DNA of 64,000 nt, taken from positions 1-64,000 of the forward strand of contig DBQQ01000046.1 of the NCBI GenBank assembly GCA_002305315.1, in the 5' to 3' direction. Below the pieces are notes generated by a model that saw nothing but the letters and a program-made list of their open reading frames with translations, ran no database searches and was not told the origin of the DNA. Of the stretch, positions 34,282 to 43,754 are shown one piece after another; positions within the stretch are counted from its first letter, which is position 1, and the number at the start of each line of letters is the position of its first letter. This DNA is from Clostridiales bacterium UBA1390. GTDB lineage: Bacteria > Bacillota > Clostridia > Lachnospirales > Bianqueaceae. Both the position numbers and the translations under genes were made by a program.

Positions 34282-36795
34282 TCACATAGGATCCTCATCT
34301 GTATGCCGTTTCCGCATCACTATTTGCTGCAATTGCTCCGATAAAATCCGAAAATCAATCGGCTTAGAAATATGTCCATCCATCCCTGCCGCTTTTGTAG
34401 CAGCCAGGTCCTCGGCAAACGCATTAGCTGTTACTGCGATTATCGGGACTATCTTTGCGTCACTGCGATTCAGATTTCGAATAGTCCGCGCCGCCGTACA
34501 TCCATCCATCTCCGGCATTTGCATATCCATCAAAATCACTTGAATCTCCGACTCTTTTGATGATGCAAAGATTTCCACAGCCTCTCGGCCATTCCAAGCC
34601 TGCAGAACTTTAGCTCCAAACATTGTCAGAAATTCTTCTGCTACTTCCATGTTGATCTCATTATCCTCTGCTACTAAAATGGTTTTTCCCTCCAAAAAGT
34701 CTTCCCTACATTCCGTCTTTTTTTCTTCTTCCTCTTCGGCTCCATAGACTCGCTGAAAAGGAAGGGTCACAGTAAATGTGCTTCCCTCCCCCAGTTGGCT
34801 TTCCACCGAAATCTCTCCATTCATTTGCGTGATGATGTTCTTGGTAATAGCCATACCTAACCCTGTTCCTGAAATACTTCTGGCACTGAATCTCGTCTCT
34901 CGTTCATAAGGCTCAAAAACTTTCTGCAAAAACTCCTGTGACATGCCGATACCTGTATCCTTCACTACAATCTGATACTTGGCATACTCTTGTTGATTCA
35001 CCTCAAAAACCGAAAGAGAGATCTCATCTCCCGCCTCTGTAAACTTGACCGCATTGGATAATAAATTATTTAGAATCTGTGTAAGTCGGAATTCGTCTCC
35101 ATAAACCTCCGTATTCAGCAGAGTATAGGATGTCCGACATATTTTGCCCTCTTGTTCTATCTGCGGTATGAACTGACTCATACAGTCCTCCATACATCGC
35201 CGCAGGTTGAAATGTTTGTTCTCTAACGTCAGTCTCCCATTCTGCATGCGGGACATTTCCAGAATATCGTTAATCAGCCCCAGGAGCTGTCGTGCAGAAT
35301 ATCGAAGCTTCCCTACATATTCTTTTACTCGTTTCGGATCCTCCGCATATTTCTCACAGAGTTCCAGCATCCCCAGTATCGCATTCAACGGCGTCCGCAT
35401 ATCATGAGACATGTTGGAGAAGAAATCGTTCTTGGATTTTTCACTTTCTTTCGCTGCTTCTAAAGATTCACGCAGCAGCCGCATCTGCCCTAATTGCTCT
35501 TTCTTTTCATCATTCACCTCTCGGAAGCAGAGAATAACCTCTTCTGGATTCAATGATTCATCAAAAAGCAAACGTACATCCACCCAGCGATACTCGTCTC
35601 CAAATTTTCTCAGAAAATCACCGCCATAATTCCGTACACGCTTCGATACCAGGTCCCGAATATGTTCGGTGGAAAAACTTATGCAGAAATCCTCAAAAGC
35701 GTTCTTTTCAATCACCTCTCCCGCCGTATGAATCAATTGATCATAATCTCCCTGTGCGGGGATACGCTGCCGCACATAATCGGATCCCTTGATCATGTCA
35801 TACATATTCTGCGCATAGTTGACCCGATAAATCGCATAATATGAATTTCCCAATGCCCGCATGGTGTCATTCGTGTGGCGGTACATTTTGTTTGCCTTCT
35901 TTTCTCGAAGGCTCATAATAATCATCACTACAAAAAACAAGGTTAAGATGACAATATACAGATTGGATAGTTCGTATACTCCCTGCAAAAGCACCTGCTG
36001 CGGTATCGCCACAATGGAAATCCACCCATTAGACGCTATATCATAGTAAACCGACAGACGTTCTCCATCCGCATTGGTCACATAGGAATTAAAATCCTGA
36101 AAAGCCCCCTGACGAATCATATCTAAAATCATCGTAAAATTTTCCTGTGTGACATGGGAAGGAGACTGCGCATACAGAAGCGTTCCTTTAGAATCCCCCA
36201 ACAAATAGGAGCTTTTTTCCGGCATATCATCGTACGCCGCGCTGCGAAGAAAATACTTAGGAAAAATATCAAACGCCACCACATTATCCGTTCCCGGAAT
36301 CGCCTGGGCAATGGTCACGACCATCTCCCCCGTGATTGCATCCGTATACCCATCTGTATATATGACGCTTCCCTCTGCCGCAATGGCTTTCTGATACCAT
36401 TCGGTTTCCTTGGCATCATAAGTCTCGTCCCCTGCCCATGGATTCGCCGCTGCAATCTCTCCATCAATAACCGCATATGGATCAATAATGTTAGCGCTCA
36501 AAGTATCCGCTACTGTCTGTAAATACGTCTTGATCCAACCTGCAGGATTCTCACTTCTCTCCAACTGATCCCCAATATACTTTGTACTCACCTGCATCAG
36601 TGTCTCATAAATGACAATATCCTTCTCGCCATCCACGGAATAACTGTGCGCCATCTCATTTCCCATTTTCTGAGCATTTTCCAGTAGGATCTTTCGAATC
36701 ATAACAAGACTGCAAAGTGCGAGCGCTGTCAATAAAAACCAGACTATCACCCAACGATACAATTTGTATTGTCGCTCTTTCACCGGAGTTCTCAT
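34282..36795 (-). CDS. Hybrid sensor histidine kinase with receiver domain
   Basis: An 837-aa protein. Helices at about 14-34 and 276-296 flank a dCache-type extracellular sensor (for example YQKAIAAEGSVIYTDGYTD). A PAS-like segment lies at about 310-430. The HisKA box SHDMRTPLNAILG has phospho-acceptor His464; the HATPase domain has VKDTGIGMS and GTGLGMAITKNI. The C-terminal receiver has AEDNEIN and phospho-acceptor Asp757 (VILMDMQMPEMDG). No DNA-binding output exists, so the phosphate probably passes to another protein or the kinase acts with the c-di-GMP enzymes on either side. AAAGGAGAAG precedes the ATG. Confidence 0.95.
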   Translation of the reverse strand: MRTPVKERQYKLYRWVIVWFLLTALALCSLVMIRKILLENAQKMGNEMAHSYSVDGEKDIVIYETLMQVSTKYIGDQLERSENPAGWIKTYLQTVADTLSANIIDPYAVIDGEIAAANPWAGDETYDAKETEWYQKAIAAEGSVIYTDGYTDAITGEMVVTIAQAIPGTDNVVAFDIFPKYFLRSAAYDDMPEKSSYLLGDSKGTLLYAQSPSHVTQENFTMILDMIRQGAFQDFNSYVTNADGERLSVYYDIASNGWISIVAIPQQVLLQGVYELSNLYIVILTLFFVVMIIMSLREKKANKMYRHTNDTMRALGNSYYAIYRVNYAQNMYDMIKGSDYVRQRIPAQGDYDQLIHTAGEVIEKNAFEDFCISFSTEHIRDLVSKRVRNYGGDFLRKFGDEYRWVDVRLLFDESLNPEEVILCFREVNDEKKEQLGQMRLLRESLEAAKESEKSKNDFFSNMSHDMRTPLNAILGMLELCEKYAEDPKRVKEYVGKLRYSARQLLGLINDILEMSRMQNGRLTLENKHFNLRRCMEDCMSQFIPQIEQEGKICRTSYTLLNTEVYGDEFRLTQILNNLLSNAVKFTEAGDEISLSVFEVNQQEYAKYQIVVKDTGIGMSQEFLQKVFEPYERETRFSARSISGTGLGMAITKNIITQMNGEISVESQLGEGSTFTVTLPFQRVYGAEEEEEKKTECREDFLEGKTILVAEDNEINMEVAEEFLTMFGAKVLQAWNGREAVEIFASSKESEIQVILMDMQMPEMDGCTAARTIRNLNRSDAKIVPIIAVTANAFAEDLAATKAAGMDGHISKPIDFRILSEQLQQIVMRKRHTDEDPM

Positions 36796-36831
36796 GATCT
36801 TCTCCTTTGCATTATTATAAATTACATGTTT

Positions 36832-37446
36832 TTATCTGTACAATTTGCGAATTTCTTTTTCCTGGCTGAGAAAACACCCCAATAATCTGTCATTAAATAT
36901 GCCGCATGCCCCATCCAAAATCATCCGCACAGCCGCATCTCCATCATAAGCTTCTTTATATACTCGATGACTTACCAAAGCGTCATATGCGTCTACCAGA
37001 GATACAATCTGGGCCCATAAAGAAATCTCTCCCCCTTTTAACCCATCCGGATACCCACGACCGTCCCACCTTTCATGATGATGCCTGGCAATGTCATACG
37101 CATAGTGAAACAACGGCATTTCTTTGAACTGAGGAATCTTTTCTAACAGTCGCGCGCCCTGTATCGTATGCATTTTCATGATCTCATACTCCTCCGCGGT
37201 CAACCTGCCTGGTTTATTCAAGATTGTATCGGGTACCGCTATCTTTCCTACATCGTGAAGCATCGCTGCCTCTGCAATCTGCTCTGCCTCATACGGTGAG
37301 ATCCCCTCTCCCAATGCCGTGTACGTCAAAAGGTACTTCGTCATGTCTCGAATTCGCTTTACATGTTCGCCAGATTCTTCACTTCGAAACTCCACCGCTG
37401 CCGAAAGCGCCTCCATAATCCCCTCCTGCACACGGTTGTGTTCCAT
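36832..37446 (-). CDS. Stand-alone HD-GYP domain phosphodiesterase
   Basis: A 204-aa soluble protein, essentially a single HD-GYP domain. It has the HD pair in AMLHDVGKIAVPD (His64, Asp65), the helix HTIQGARLL, and HHHERWDGRGYPDGL with the GYP signature at 131-133. Such domains hydrolyse c-di-GMP. No receiver or sensor is attached, so its control probably comes from the co-encoded hybrid kinase and GGDEF protein. The ATG at 37446 has AGGAGG 6 bases upstream; the earlier Met lacks a site. Confidence 0.92.
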   Translation of the reverse strand: MEHNRVQEGIMEALSAAVEFRSEESGEHVKRIRDMTKYLLTYTALGEGISPYEAEQIAEAAMLHDVGKIAVPDTILNKPGRLTAEEYEIMKMHTIQGARLLEKIPQFKEMPLFHYAYDIARHHHERWDGRGYPDGLKGGEISLWAQIVSLVDAYDALVSHRVYKEAYDGDAAVRMILDGACGIFNDRLLGCFLSQEKEIRKLYR

Positions 37447-37513
37447 CTGTTTCCTCCTCACTTCGCTTGATGAGCACATTTATCTGTCTTTATTTTTCCC
37501 CTCTGTACCAAAA

Positions 37514-38671
37514 CTATGCATTCTCTCTCTGCTCATGACAGCGAATGACATGAATAAAACGAATGATATTCTCCATCGTCAGCCGCAAGTCCTCCGGCGC
37601 ACGCAGCTTTGATTTTTCATAGGGAATCGCTAACCGGTTGATGCTGAATACCGCACTGACTCCCTGCTGATACGCTTCTTCCATATCGTCCCCGATATCC
37701 CCGACAACGGCGACAAGCGGTACACCCGCTGCCTTTGTACGCTTTGCGATTCCGCTGATCACCTTGCCGCGTACACTCTGACTGTCGATCTTTCCTTCTC
37801 CTGAAAAGACCATGGTCGCCCCGGCCAGCTTCTCATCAAAATGCACCGTATCCAAAACCGTCTCGATTCCCATTTGCAGCCTGGCCCCTAAAAACGCCTG
37901 CATTCCGTATCCGAGCCCTCCAGCCGCACCAGCACCCGGGCAGTTTTCCTGGTCGCTCCCTACCGTCTCCCGCATGATCTGCGCCAAGTGTCTCAGTCCC
38001 TGATCCAGAAGCTCTACACAGGCTGGGTCTGCTCCCTTCTGCGGTCCAAAAACATAGGCAGCTCCCTCCGGCCCGAATAGTGGATTATCAATATCGCACA
38101 TCGCCACGATTTCCATCTTCGCCAGCCGAGGATCCAAACCGTCGAGATCCACGCTGTGAATTCGATGCAGAGTTCCTCCTACGGGCACAAAGGCTTTTCC
38201 CTGCTCATCGCGAAAGACCACTCCTAATGCCGCCGCCATTCCGCAGCCGCCATCCGTCGTCGCGCTGCCTCCCAGTCCCAGAATCAATTTTGTACAGCCC
38301 ACTTTTAAGGCATGCCGTATGAGTTCTCCTACCCCATATGTGGTGGCACCGGCTGCATCCGGTGTGCTTCCTACCTGGGGGAGACCCGCTGCAGCCGCCA
38401 TCTCAATGACCGCCGTCTTCCCATCCTGCAAAAGCCCCCAAAAAGAATCTACCGTTTTCCCAAGAGGGCCTGTCACTCGCTCCACTCGTTTTTCTCCTCC
38501 TAATGCCGTCAGAAAGGCGTCCACGCTTCCCTCTCCACCATCCGCTACCGGAATCGAAATAATCTCCGCGTCTGGTTCAAAGCGTCGAATCGCCTTTTCC
38601 ATAATCTGGCATATTGTCGCGGAACTCATCGTCCCCTTAAATGAGTCTGGCATAAGTATATAACGATTCAT
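37514..38671 (-). CDS. glxK: Glycerate kinase
   Basis: A 385-aa kinase of the GlxK/GarK family that phosphorylates D-glycerate. It shows the start of the family (ILMPDSFKGTMSS), VADGGEGSVDAF, LGGSATTDGGCGMAAALG and GEGKIDSQSVRGKV. Length is typical. GAAAGGGG precedes the ATG. It stands upstream of the HD-GYP gene by 67 bases, so read-through is possible, though the functions are unrelated. A promoter (TTTTCA-17-TATACT, 38736-38708) lies upstream. Confidence 0.95.
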   Translation of the reverse strand: MNRYILMPDSFKGTMSSATICQIMEKAIRRFEPDAEIISIPVADGGEGSVDAFLTALGGEKRVERVTGPLGKTVDSFWGLLQDGKTAVIEMAAAAGLPQVGSTPDAAGATTYGVGELIRHALKVGCTKLILGLGGSATTDGGCGMAAALGVVFRDEQGKAFVPVGGTLHRIHSVDLDGLDPRLAKMEIVAMCDIDNPLFGPEGAAYVFGPQKGADPACVELLDQGLRHLAQIMRETVGSDQENCPGAGAAGGLGYGMQAFLGARLQMGIETVLDTVHFDEKLAGATMVFSGEGKIDSQSVRGKVISGIAKRTKAAGVPLVAVVGDIGDDMEEAYQQGVSAVFSINRLAIPYEKSKLRAPEDLRLTMENIIRFIHVIRCHEQRENA

Positions 38672-38707
38672 TGATTGATTTCCCCTTTCCTATGCGCATT
38701 TGTATTC

Positions 38708-38736
38708 AGTATATCATATTTGTTCCATCCTGAAAA
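38708..38736 (-). promoter_or_regulatory. Candidate promoter of glxK
   Basis: Minus-strand TTTTCA (38736-38731), a 17-bp spacer and TATACT (38713-38708), 37 bases upstream of the ATG. Confidence 0.5.
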
Positions 38737-38852
38737 GCCATTTTTATCACATACGTTTCGTATTCGGCAGATACTTGTTGGATAAAACGCTCTTTTTTCA
38801 CACAAAATATGGTAGAGTATAGATAGTAAAACCGGGGAAGGGAGTGGTATTC

Positions 38853-39188
38853 TTGTATACAGAATTAAGCCGCCGGATCCGTTCTTTGCGAGAACAATAT
38901 GGATTTAATCAGAAGTATGCGGCCGAAAAACTTTGTATCAGTCCACAAGCGTATTCCCATTATGAAAATGGCCGTCGTACACCAGATATTGAAATGTTGC
39001 ATAAGCTCTCTAAGCTCTACCACGTATCTATGGAATTTCTGTTGACCGGTGATTCCAGCGCGGATCTTCCTATTCCAGAAAACTCCATTGTTTTTCGCGA
39101 TACACGGGATCTCACACGGGAAGAAATAGAAGAAGTTCGAATATTCATTGATTATCTTAAGTTTCGAAAATATCGTCATCAATTCTAA
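38853..39188 (+). CDS. XRE-family HTH transcriptional regulator
   Basis: A 111-aa protein. The N-terminal helix-turn-helix (residues about 5-60) includes LREQYGFNQKYAAEKLCISPQAYSHYENGRRTPD; the C-terminal part is acidic and helical and probably mediates dimerisation. The start is taken as TTG at 38853, 8 bases after GGGAG; the GTG at 38844 overlaps that site. The gene overlaps a perfect terminator hairpin at its stop codon. Its target is unknown. Confidence 0.85.
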   Translation: MYTELSRRIRSLREQYGFNQKYAAEKLCISPQAYSHYENGRRTPDIEMLHKLSKLYHVSMEFLLTGDSSADLPIPENSIVFRDTRDLTREEIEEVRIFIDYLKFRKYRHQF

Positions 39189-39230
39189 GAAGAAGGGCAC
39201 GGCGCCAGTTGGCGCCGTGCCCTTCTTCTT
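39187..39230. terminator. Perfect 20-bp bidirectional terminator
   Basis: AAGAAGAAGGGCACGGCGCC and its exact reverse complement flank a 4-base loop (AGTT). The hairpin begins within the XRE stop codon and ends 6 bases from the stop of the minus-strand gene, serving both. Confidence 0.93.
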
Positions 39231-39235
39231 AGATA

Positions 39236-39760
39236 TTATGCTCTCATCTTCGCCGTGAAGACGGCTCTCTTCAAAAGCTCCTTTGGTGGATAGTTTCGAT
39301 AGATTTCCCGTACCGTCTCTTGATACTGCTGCATGGAAAAATCCGTCCGCTCCTGATCCTCCAAAATTAAATCGCGCATCTTGAAGGATGACGCTGTATC
39401 CAGATGCATGAGCCGATGCTCCATCAGGACATTGGTATCGCAGTCTACCAGAAAAGCATCCACCGCGTATCCCTGATTGGGTTTGAGATCCGGAAAGCGC
39501 TTAAACGACTCCGACAAATGTGTACTGTATGGCACATCCATCCAGCTCATAGGCGCAAATCGGGATAAGATAAACAGGGTATCCTTCAGTTTGGCAACTG
39601 CTAACTGTGCATTCCCCTGGCAAAATGCCTCCCTCTCTTGTCCTGTGGGCTTCCGGAAATAATAAATCAACATCATCGTATAGGGTTCGACGGAGAAGAC
39701 CACGCCCTCCTCTGTCTGCGGTGGCAGCGGAAACTTCTCGCCCTTCTGAAACGACAGCAT
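39236..39760 (-). CDS. Hypothetical protein, cytoplasmic
   Basis: A 174-aa protein without signal peptide, membrane segment or motif that I recognise. It contains YTMMLIYYFRKPT, an aromatic-rich MSWMDVPYSTHLSES and YAVDAFLVDCDTNVL. It reads like a soluble alpha/beta domain. GAAGAGGG precedes the ATG, and it begins 16 bases after purA, so it is co-transcribed with adenylosuccinate synthase. No function is assigned. Confidence 0.75.
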   Translation of the reverse strand: MLSFQKGEKFPLPPQTEEGVVFSVEPYTMMLIYYFRKPTGQEREAFCQGNAQLAVAKLKDTLFILSRFAPMSWMDVPYSTHLSESFKRFPDLKPNQGYAVDAFLVDCDTNVLMEHRLMHLDTASSFKMRDLILEDQERTDFSMQQYQETVREIYRNYPPKELLKRAVFTAKMRA

Positions 39761-39776
39761 ATAGATTCCCTCTTCC

Positions 39777-41081
39777 TTATATGTTCAGCCATTCATTGAC
39801 AGGGCCCCAGGATACGATTTTATTGCGTCCCGATCCCATTTCTAATACCATGACCTTCGCACCCGTCAATTCTTCGATTCGCTCTACGAAGTCCTTTGCG
39901 GCCTGCGGCAGTTCCTCATAGGCGTTACAGCCTTCAATCTGTCCCCAACCTGGTAGTGTTTCGTACACGGGTTCACATTCTGACAGCCATTCCGAATTCG
40001 CCGGAAATACCTGGATCAGATCGTCACCATGCCGATACCCCACACAGATCTTGACTTCCTTTATATCCCGCAACGCATTCATCTTGGTCAGAGCCAGGCC
40101 CTCCAATCCATTGACTCGTACCGCATACCGCGCAGCTACCGCATCGAACCACCCAATCCGTCGAAAATTTCCATTGGGCTCATATTCATCTCCCCGCTCT
40201 CTAAGTTCGCTGCCCTCCGGTCCAAAAATCTCTGTCGGGAAGGGGCCCCGTCCGGTTCTCGTCGTATATGCTTTCATGACGCCCAGCGTATGTGTAATGC
40301 TTCCCAATCCTACACCACAACCGCAGGCCACACCGCCGATCGTCGGATGAGACGACGTGACATAAGGGTATGTTCCATAGTCCGGATCTAGCATCGTTGC
40401 CTGCGCGCCCTCAAAGATAACCCTCTTACCCTCTTTCAGCATGTCATCCAGGAGTTTTCCAGTATCCATGATATAAGGCTGAAGCTGTTTACCATATTCC
40501 AAATATTTTTCAATGATCTCCTCAGCGTCTACCTGCTGAACGCCACCATAGATCCGAGTGATGATCCGATTCTTCACGGCGACATTGCTGCGTACTTTTT
40601 TGGTGAAGGTGTCTGGATCCAGAAGATCACACATCCGGATTCCTATGCCCTCTACCTTATCCATATAACAGGGACGAATCCCCTTTCGCGCACCGGCCGG
40701 ATCGCCTTCCTCCCGATCCTCTCTGGCTTCATCCATCAAGCCGTCCAGAATCAGGTGGTAGGGCATTACCAGATGTGCTCTTGAGCTGATGCGAATATTA
40801 TCTACATATAATCCCTTATCACGCAGGAAATTTATTTCCTCAAGGAGTTCGGGTGGATTCAGCGCCGTACCATTTCCAAGAATACCTAGCACATGTGGAT
40901 ACAATATTCCACAAGGAATCGAGCGGAACCGATACTTCGTCCCGGCTACAACGACCGAGTGTCCCGCATTGTTCCCTCCAGATGTGCGAACTACCGCATC
41001 CGCGCTACCCGCCAACAGATCGACGATCTTTGCCTTTCCTTCGTCCCCCCACTGCGTTCCAATGATTGCAATACTGGACAT
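39777..41081 (-). CDS. purA: Adenylosuccinate synthetase
   Basis: A 434-aa enzyme of AMP synthesis that joins IMP and aspartate using GTP. The N-terminal phosphate loop is GTQWGDEGKAKIVD, where the usual GDEGKGK has Ala for the second Gly. NNAGHSVV, IFEGAQATMLDPDYGTYPYVTSS and TRTGRGPFPTE are the other family signatures. AAGGAGGAG precedes the ATG. Near dnaB, rplI and gdpP, it fits the origin-proximal synteny of Firmicutes. Confidence 0.97.
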   Translation of the reverse strand: MSSIAIIGTQWGDEGKAKIVDLLAGSADAVVRTSGGNNAGHSVVVAGTKYRFRSIPCGILYPHVLGILGNGTALNPPELLEEINFLRDKGLYVDNIRISSRAHLVMPYHLILDGLMDEAREDREEGDPAGARKGIRPCYMDKVEGIGIRMCDLLDPDTFTKKVRSNVAVKNRIITRIYGGVQQVDAEEIIEKYLEYGKQLQPYIMDTGKLLDDMLKEGKRVIFEGAQATMLDPDYGTYPYVTSSHPTIGGVACGCGVGLGSITHTLGVMKAYTTRTGRGPFPTEIFGPEGSELRERGDEYEPNGNFRRIGWFDAVAARYAVRVNGLEGLALTKMNALRDIKEVKICVGYRHGDDLIQVFPANSEWLSECEPVYETLPGWGQIEGCNAYEELPQAAKDFVERIEELTGAKVMVLEMGSGRNKIVSWGPVNEWLNI

Positions 41082-41123
41082 GTTCTCACTCCTCCTTCTT
41101 ATTTACACTCTCGTGTATCTTTT

Positions 41124-41152
41124 ATATTACACCATTTTGTCGAAAAATGCAA
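41124..41152 (-). promoter_or_regulatory. Promoter of purA
   Basis: Minus-strand TTGCAT (41152-41147), a 17-bp spacer and TAATAT (41129-41124). No purine riboswitch fold was seen in the 42-base leader. Confidence 0.6.
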
Positions 41153-41157
41153 CCTTT

Positions 41158-42312
41158 CTATGCCTCATCCAGAATATACAAATAACTCTCTTGTGCAAAA
41201 TTCATCGTATTAAAAAGGAATAAGGTATCCGTCACCTGATTTTCTTCCGCGAATTGCCATATATCCTGTAAAAAATATCGCGGGTCAATGAGATACACCG
41301 TCTCGAAGTCCTGTGCTGCCAGCATTCCCAGACTATGCGCATAAGAATCCTTGATAATCAGCAGCACACGGCCGTTTTTCTCTCCACCCTGAATCTCTAC
41401 CAAGCCGTTATTCCCATACAGATAAGAAGCATACTTGTCCTTTTCCTGCAATTTGGCCGGGTCATACAATCCATTGCGCCCCTCTTCTGAGCCCTCCAAA
41501 TACACTCTGTATTCCTGCTGAGGATCCTTCTCAAAATAGAGCATCGTATCTGCCTCCGCGCTTGCCGTCGGCGCCTTGGAATAAGTAGTTCCCAGGAAGT
41601 CCTCACTCAGCGTCACCTGTTCATAATCGTCCAGGCTCACCGTCCCATATCCTTTCTGACTCATCCACTGCTGATAGGCATAAAAAGCACCCGTCATCGT
41701 CCAATGATGATCTGTGCGATAGAAGATGTATTCATCTTTATGCTGATCCAGTACCGATTGCACATCGATCCATGCTTCGTCTCCCACCTGTTCCTCGGCC
41801 CGTCTCAGCAGTTCTTTTTGGTCATACAGCATTCCTTCTGCAAATTCGGGCAGCTTGTCCGAAAGCACTTCCGAAGCTGTGGGTACCAGCATGACGGATG
41901 TATGCTCCAGCCCCACCAACTCCTTGGACTTTTCCACAAATCCATGCAAACGCTGCAAATTTTTATTTACCAATTCCGGGTCAATATCCTGCGGTTTATA
42001 CATCTGAATCATGTAATGATCGTCTGCAAATAGAACTCCATTCACGTCTTTCTTTCCTATGCCTCGTTCAGTCATTACATTCAGCTCTACCCAAGTATCC
42101 CGCCCGATAAACTGATCCGTGATATAGCTTTCAAATTCGCTCTGCCACTTTCCGTTCAGCAGCTTCTCTAACGTGAAGCTGGGCATTTGATCCAAATATT
42201 TATTTTCATTATAGGAAAACTCCCGATCGGGCGTCAGCAAATTCCAGATCGTCAAGCCAAATAAGAGCACTAGAAAAACGGCTATGGTGATGATTGCTTC
42301 TTTCTTTTTCAT
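41158..42312 (-). CDS. DHHW/AlgX-like O-acetyltransferase partner protein
   Basis: A 384-aa protein with one N-terminal signal anchor (residues about 7-27) and an extracellular SGNH-hydrolase-like domain. The motif YRTDHHWTMTGAFYAY carries the DHHW signature, and LLIKDSYAHSLG holds a likely catalytic Ser. In alginate and peptidoglycan/polysaccharide acetylation such proteins move acetyl groups from the MBOAT partner to the polymer. The MBOAT gene lies 20 bases upstream. The polymer is unknown. Confidence 0.88.
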   Translation of the reverse strand: MKKKEAIITIAVFLVLLFGLTIWNLLTPDREFSYNENKYLDQMPSFTLEKLLNGKWQSEFESYITDQFIGRDTWVELNVMTERGIGKKDVNGVLFADDHYMIQMYKPQDIDPELVNKNLQRLHGFVEKSKELVGLEHTSVMLVPTASEVLSDKLPEFAEGMLYDQKELLRRAEEQVGDEAWIDVQSVLDQHKDEYIFYRTDHHWTMTGAFYAYQQWMSQKGYGTVSLDDYEQVTLSEDFLGTTYSKAPTASAEADTMLYFEKDPQQEYRVYLEGSEEGRNGLYDPAKLQEKDKYASYLYGNNGLVEIQGGEKNGRVLLIIKDSYAHSLGMLAAQDFETVYLIDPRYFLQDIWQFAEENQVTDTLFLFNTMNFAQESYLYILDEA

Positions 42313-42332
42313 CGCTTTCTCCTTTCCCCTTC

Positions 42333-43754
42333 TTAGAACCGAAAATACAGAAACGGATTATAAGATGAATTTACCAGGTACGCTACAGACAGCAGAAACA
42401 CCGCCACCAAAAAGACATTCTGCACTACCGCACTGGTGATTTCCCGATTCTTTAGACGCAGCATGAAAGACAGCGCAATCCGTTTCGGCCAGTCCGTGGA
42501 TGCCAGCGCCAGGATCACCAAGAGAATCAGATTGGATGTTAGCAAATACAAAGACGCTTCATTGGCAAATCCTGCACCATTTAAACCAAACATGGCCGCC
42601 AGATAGGCACCCACCTGGTTCAGATCCGTCAGAGCGAACAACACCCATCCGATGACTACCAGAAACATTGCATAAAAATGCTGCAGAAAACCAGGCCACC
42701 GCTTCATCCACTTCAGCAGGAACAGCTTTTCGGCAATCAGAATGACACCGAAGTAACATCCCCATAGCAGGAAGTTCCAGGATGCGCCATGCCATATACC
42801 CGTCAGCGCCCAGACTACTGCGAGATTGAAGATTTGCCTGCCCTTTCCCTTTCGATTCCCTCCCAACGGAATATAAACATATTCACGAAACCAGGTTCCC
42901 AGGGAAATATGCCATCGTCTCCAAAACTCGGTGATGCTCTTGGACAGATACGGATAATCGAAGTTCTCTAAGAAATGAAAACCAAACATTCTTCCCAGCC
43001 CAATAGCCATATCCGAATAGCCCGCAAAGTCAAAATAGATCTGGAAAGTAAAGGCCAGAATCCCAATCCACGCTGTCAGAACCGGCAGTGTATCAATACC
43101 CATAGCACAGATCTGTTCCCATATCATACCGATACTATTTGCTAAAAGCACCTTCTTCCCAAGGCCCACCATAAATCGACCGATTCCCTGCGAAAAATCA
43201 TCCATGTTTTCTCTGCGGTTGACCAGTTCATCAGCCACGGTCTGAAATCGTACAATAGGGCAGGCAATGAGCTGCGGGAAAAGAGCGACATATGCGCCAA
43301 ATGCGATAAAATTGGGCTGCATCTTCGCCTCATCCCGATAGACATCTATACTATATGACATTGCCTGGAACGTATAGAAAGAAATACCAATGGGCAGTTC
43401 CAACCGCGGCAGCGGAATTGCCAGTCCTAGAATTTGATTTATATTTTCTACGACAAAATCCGAATACTTGAAAATACCCAAGAGCAGCAGATTCAAAATC
43501 ACCGAAATCGTCAGTGCTCCCTTTGCTTTTCCCCATTGATCCTGTTTCTTATATTTGTCTACCAGGTATCCGGTCACAAAGTTCAGCAGCATCGAAAATA
43601 ACATTAGCACAACATATACCGGTTCTCCCCAGGCATAAAAAATCATACTGAAGAAAAACAATATACCATTGCGGAGTTTCCTGGGAGCCACAAAATATAA
43701 AACTAACACCAGTGGCAAAAAATAAAATAAGACTAATAAACTTGAGAATACCAT
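42333..43754 (-). CDS. MBOAT-family O-acyltransferase, AlgI-like
   Basis: A 473-aa membrane protein with about ten to eleven helices. It begins VFSSLLVLFYFLPLVLVLYF and shows LPIGISFYTFQAMSYSIDVYR, SITEFWRRWHISLGTWFREY and LTGIWHGASWNFLLWG, the last with the catalytic His. It passes acetyl groups across the membrane to the DHHW partner. The ribosome binding site is weak (GTAGAG), and a TATAGT sits only 4 bases before the ATG, so expression of the pair may be low. The 181-base region between this start and mecA holds nothing else I can name. Confidence 0.94.
   Translation of the reverse strand: MVFSSLLVLFYFLPLVLVLYFVAPRKLRNGILFFFSMIFYAWGEPVYVVLMLFSMLLNFVTGYLVDKYKKQDQWGKAKGALTISVILNLLLLGIFKYSDFVVENINQILGLAIPLPRLELPIGISFYTFQAMSYSIDVYRDEAKMQPNFIAFGAYVALFPQLIACPIVRFQTVADELVNRRENMDDFSQGIGRFMVGLGKKVLLANSIGMIWEQICAMGIDTLPVLTAWIGILAFTFQIYFDFAGYSDMAIGLGRMFGFHFLENFDYPYLSKSITEFWRRWHISLGTWFREYVYIPLGGNRKGKGRQIFNLAVVWALTGIWHGASWNFLLWGCYFGVILIAEKLFLLKWMKRWPGFLQHFYAMFLVVIGWVLFALTDLNQVGAYLAAMFGLNGAGFANEASLYLLTSNLILLVILALASTDWPKRIALSFMLRLKNREITSAVVQNVFLVAVFLLSVAYLVNSSYNPFLYFRF

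Noticed and set aside
41082..41123. Purine riboswitch in front of purA
   Set aside because: The leader after the predicted promoter is only about 40 bases, too short for the aptamer, and no conserved core was seen.
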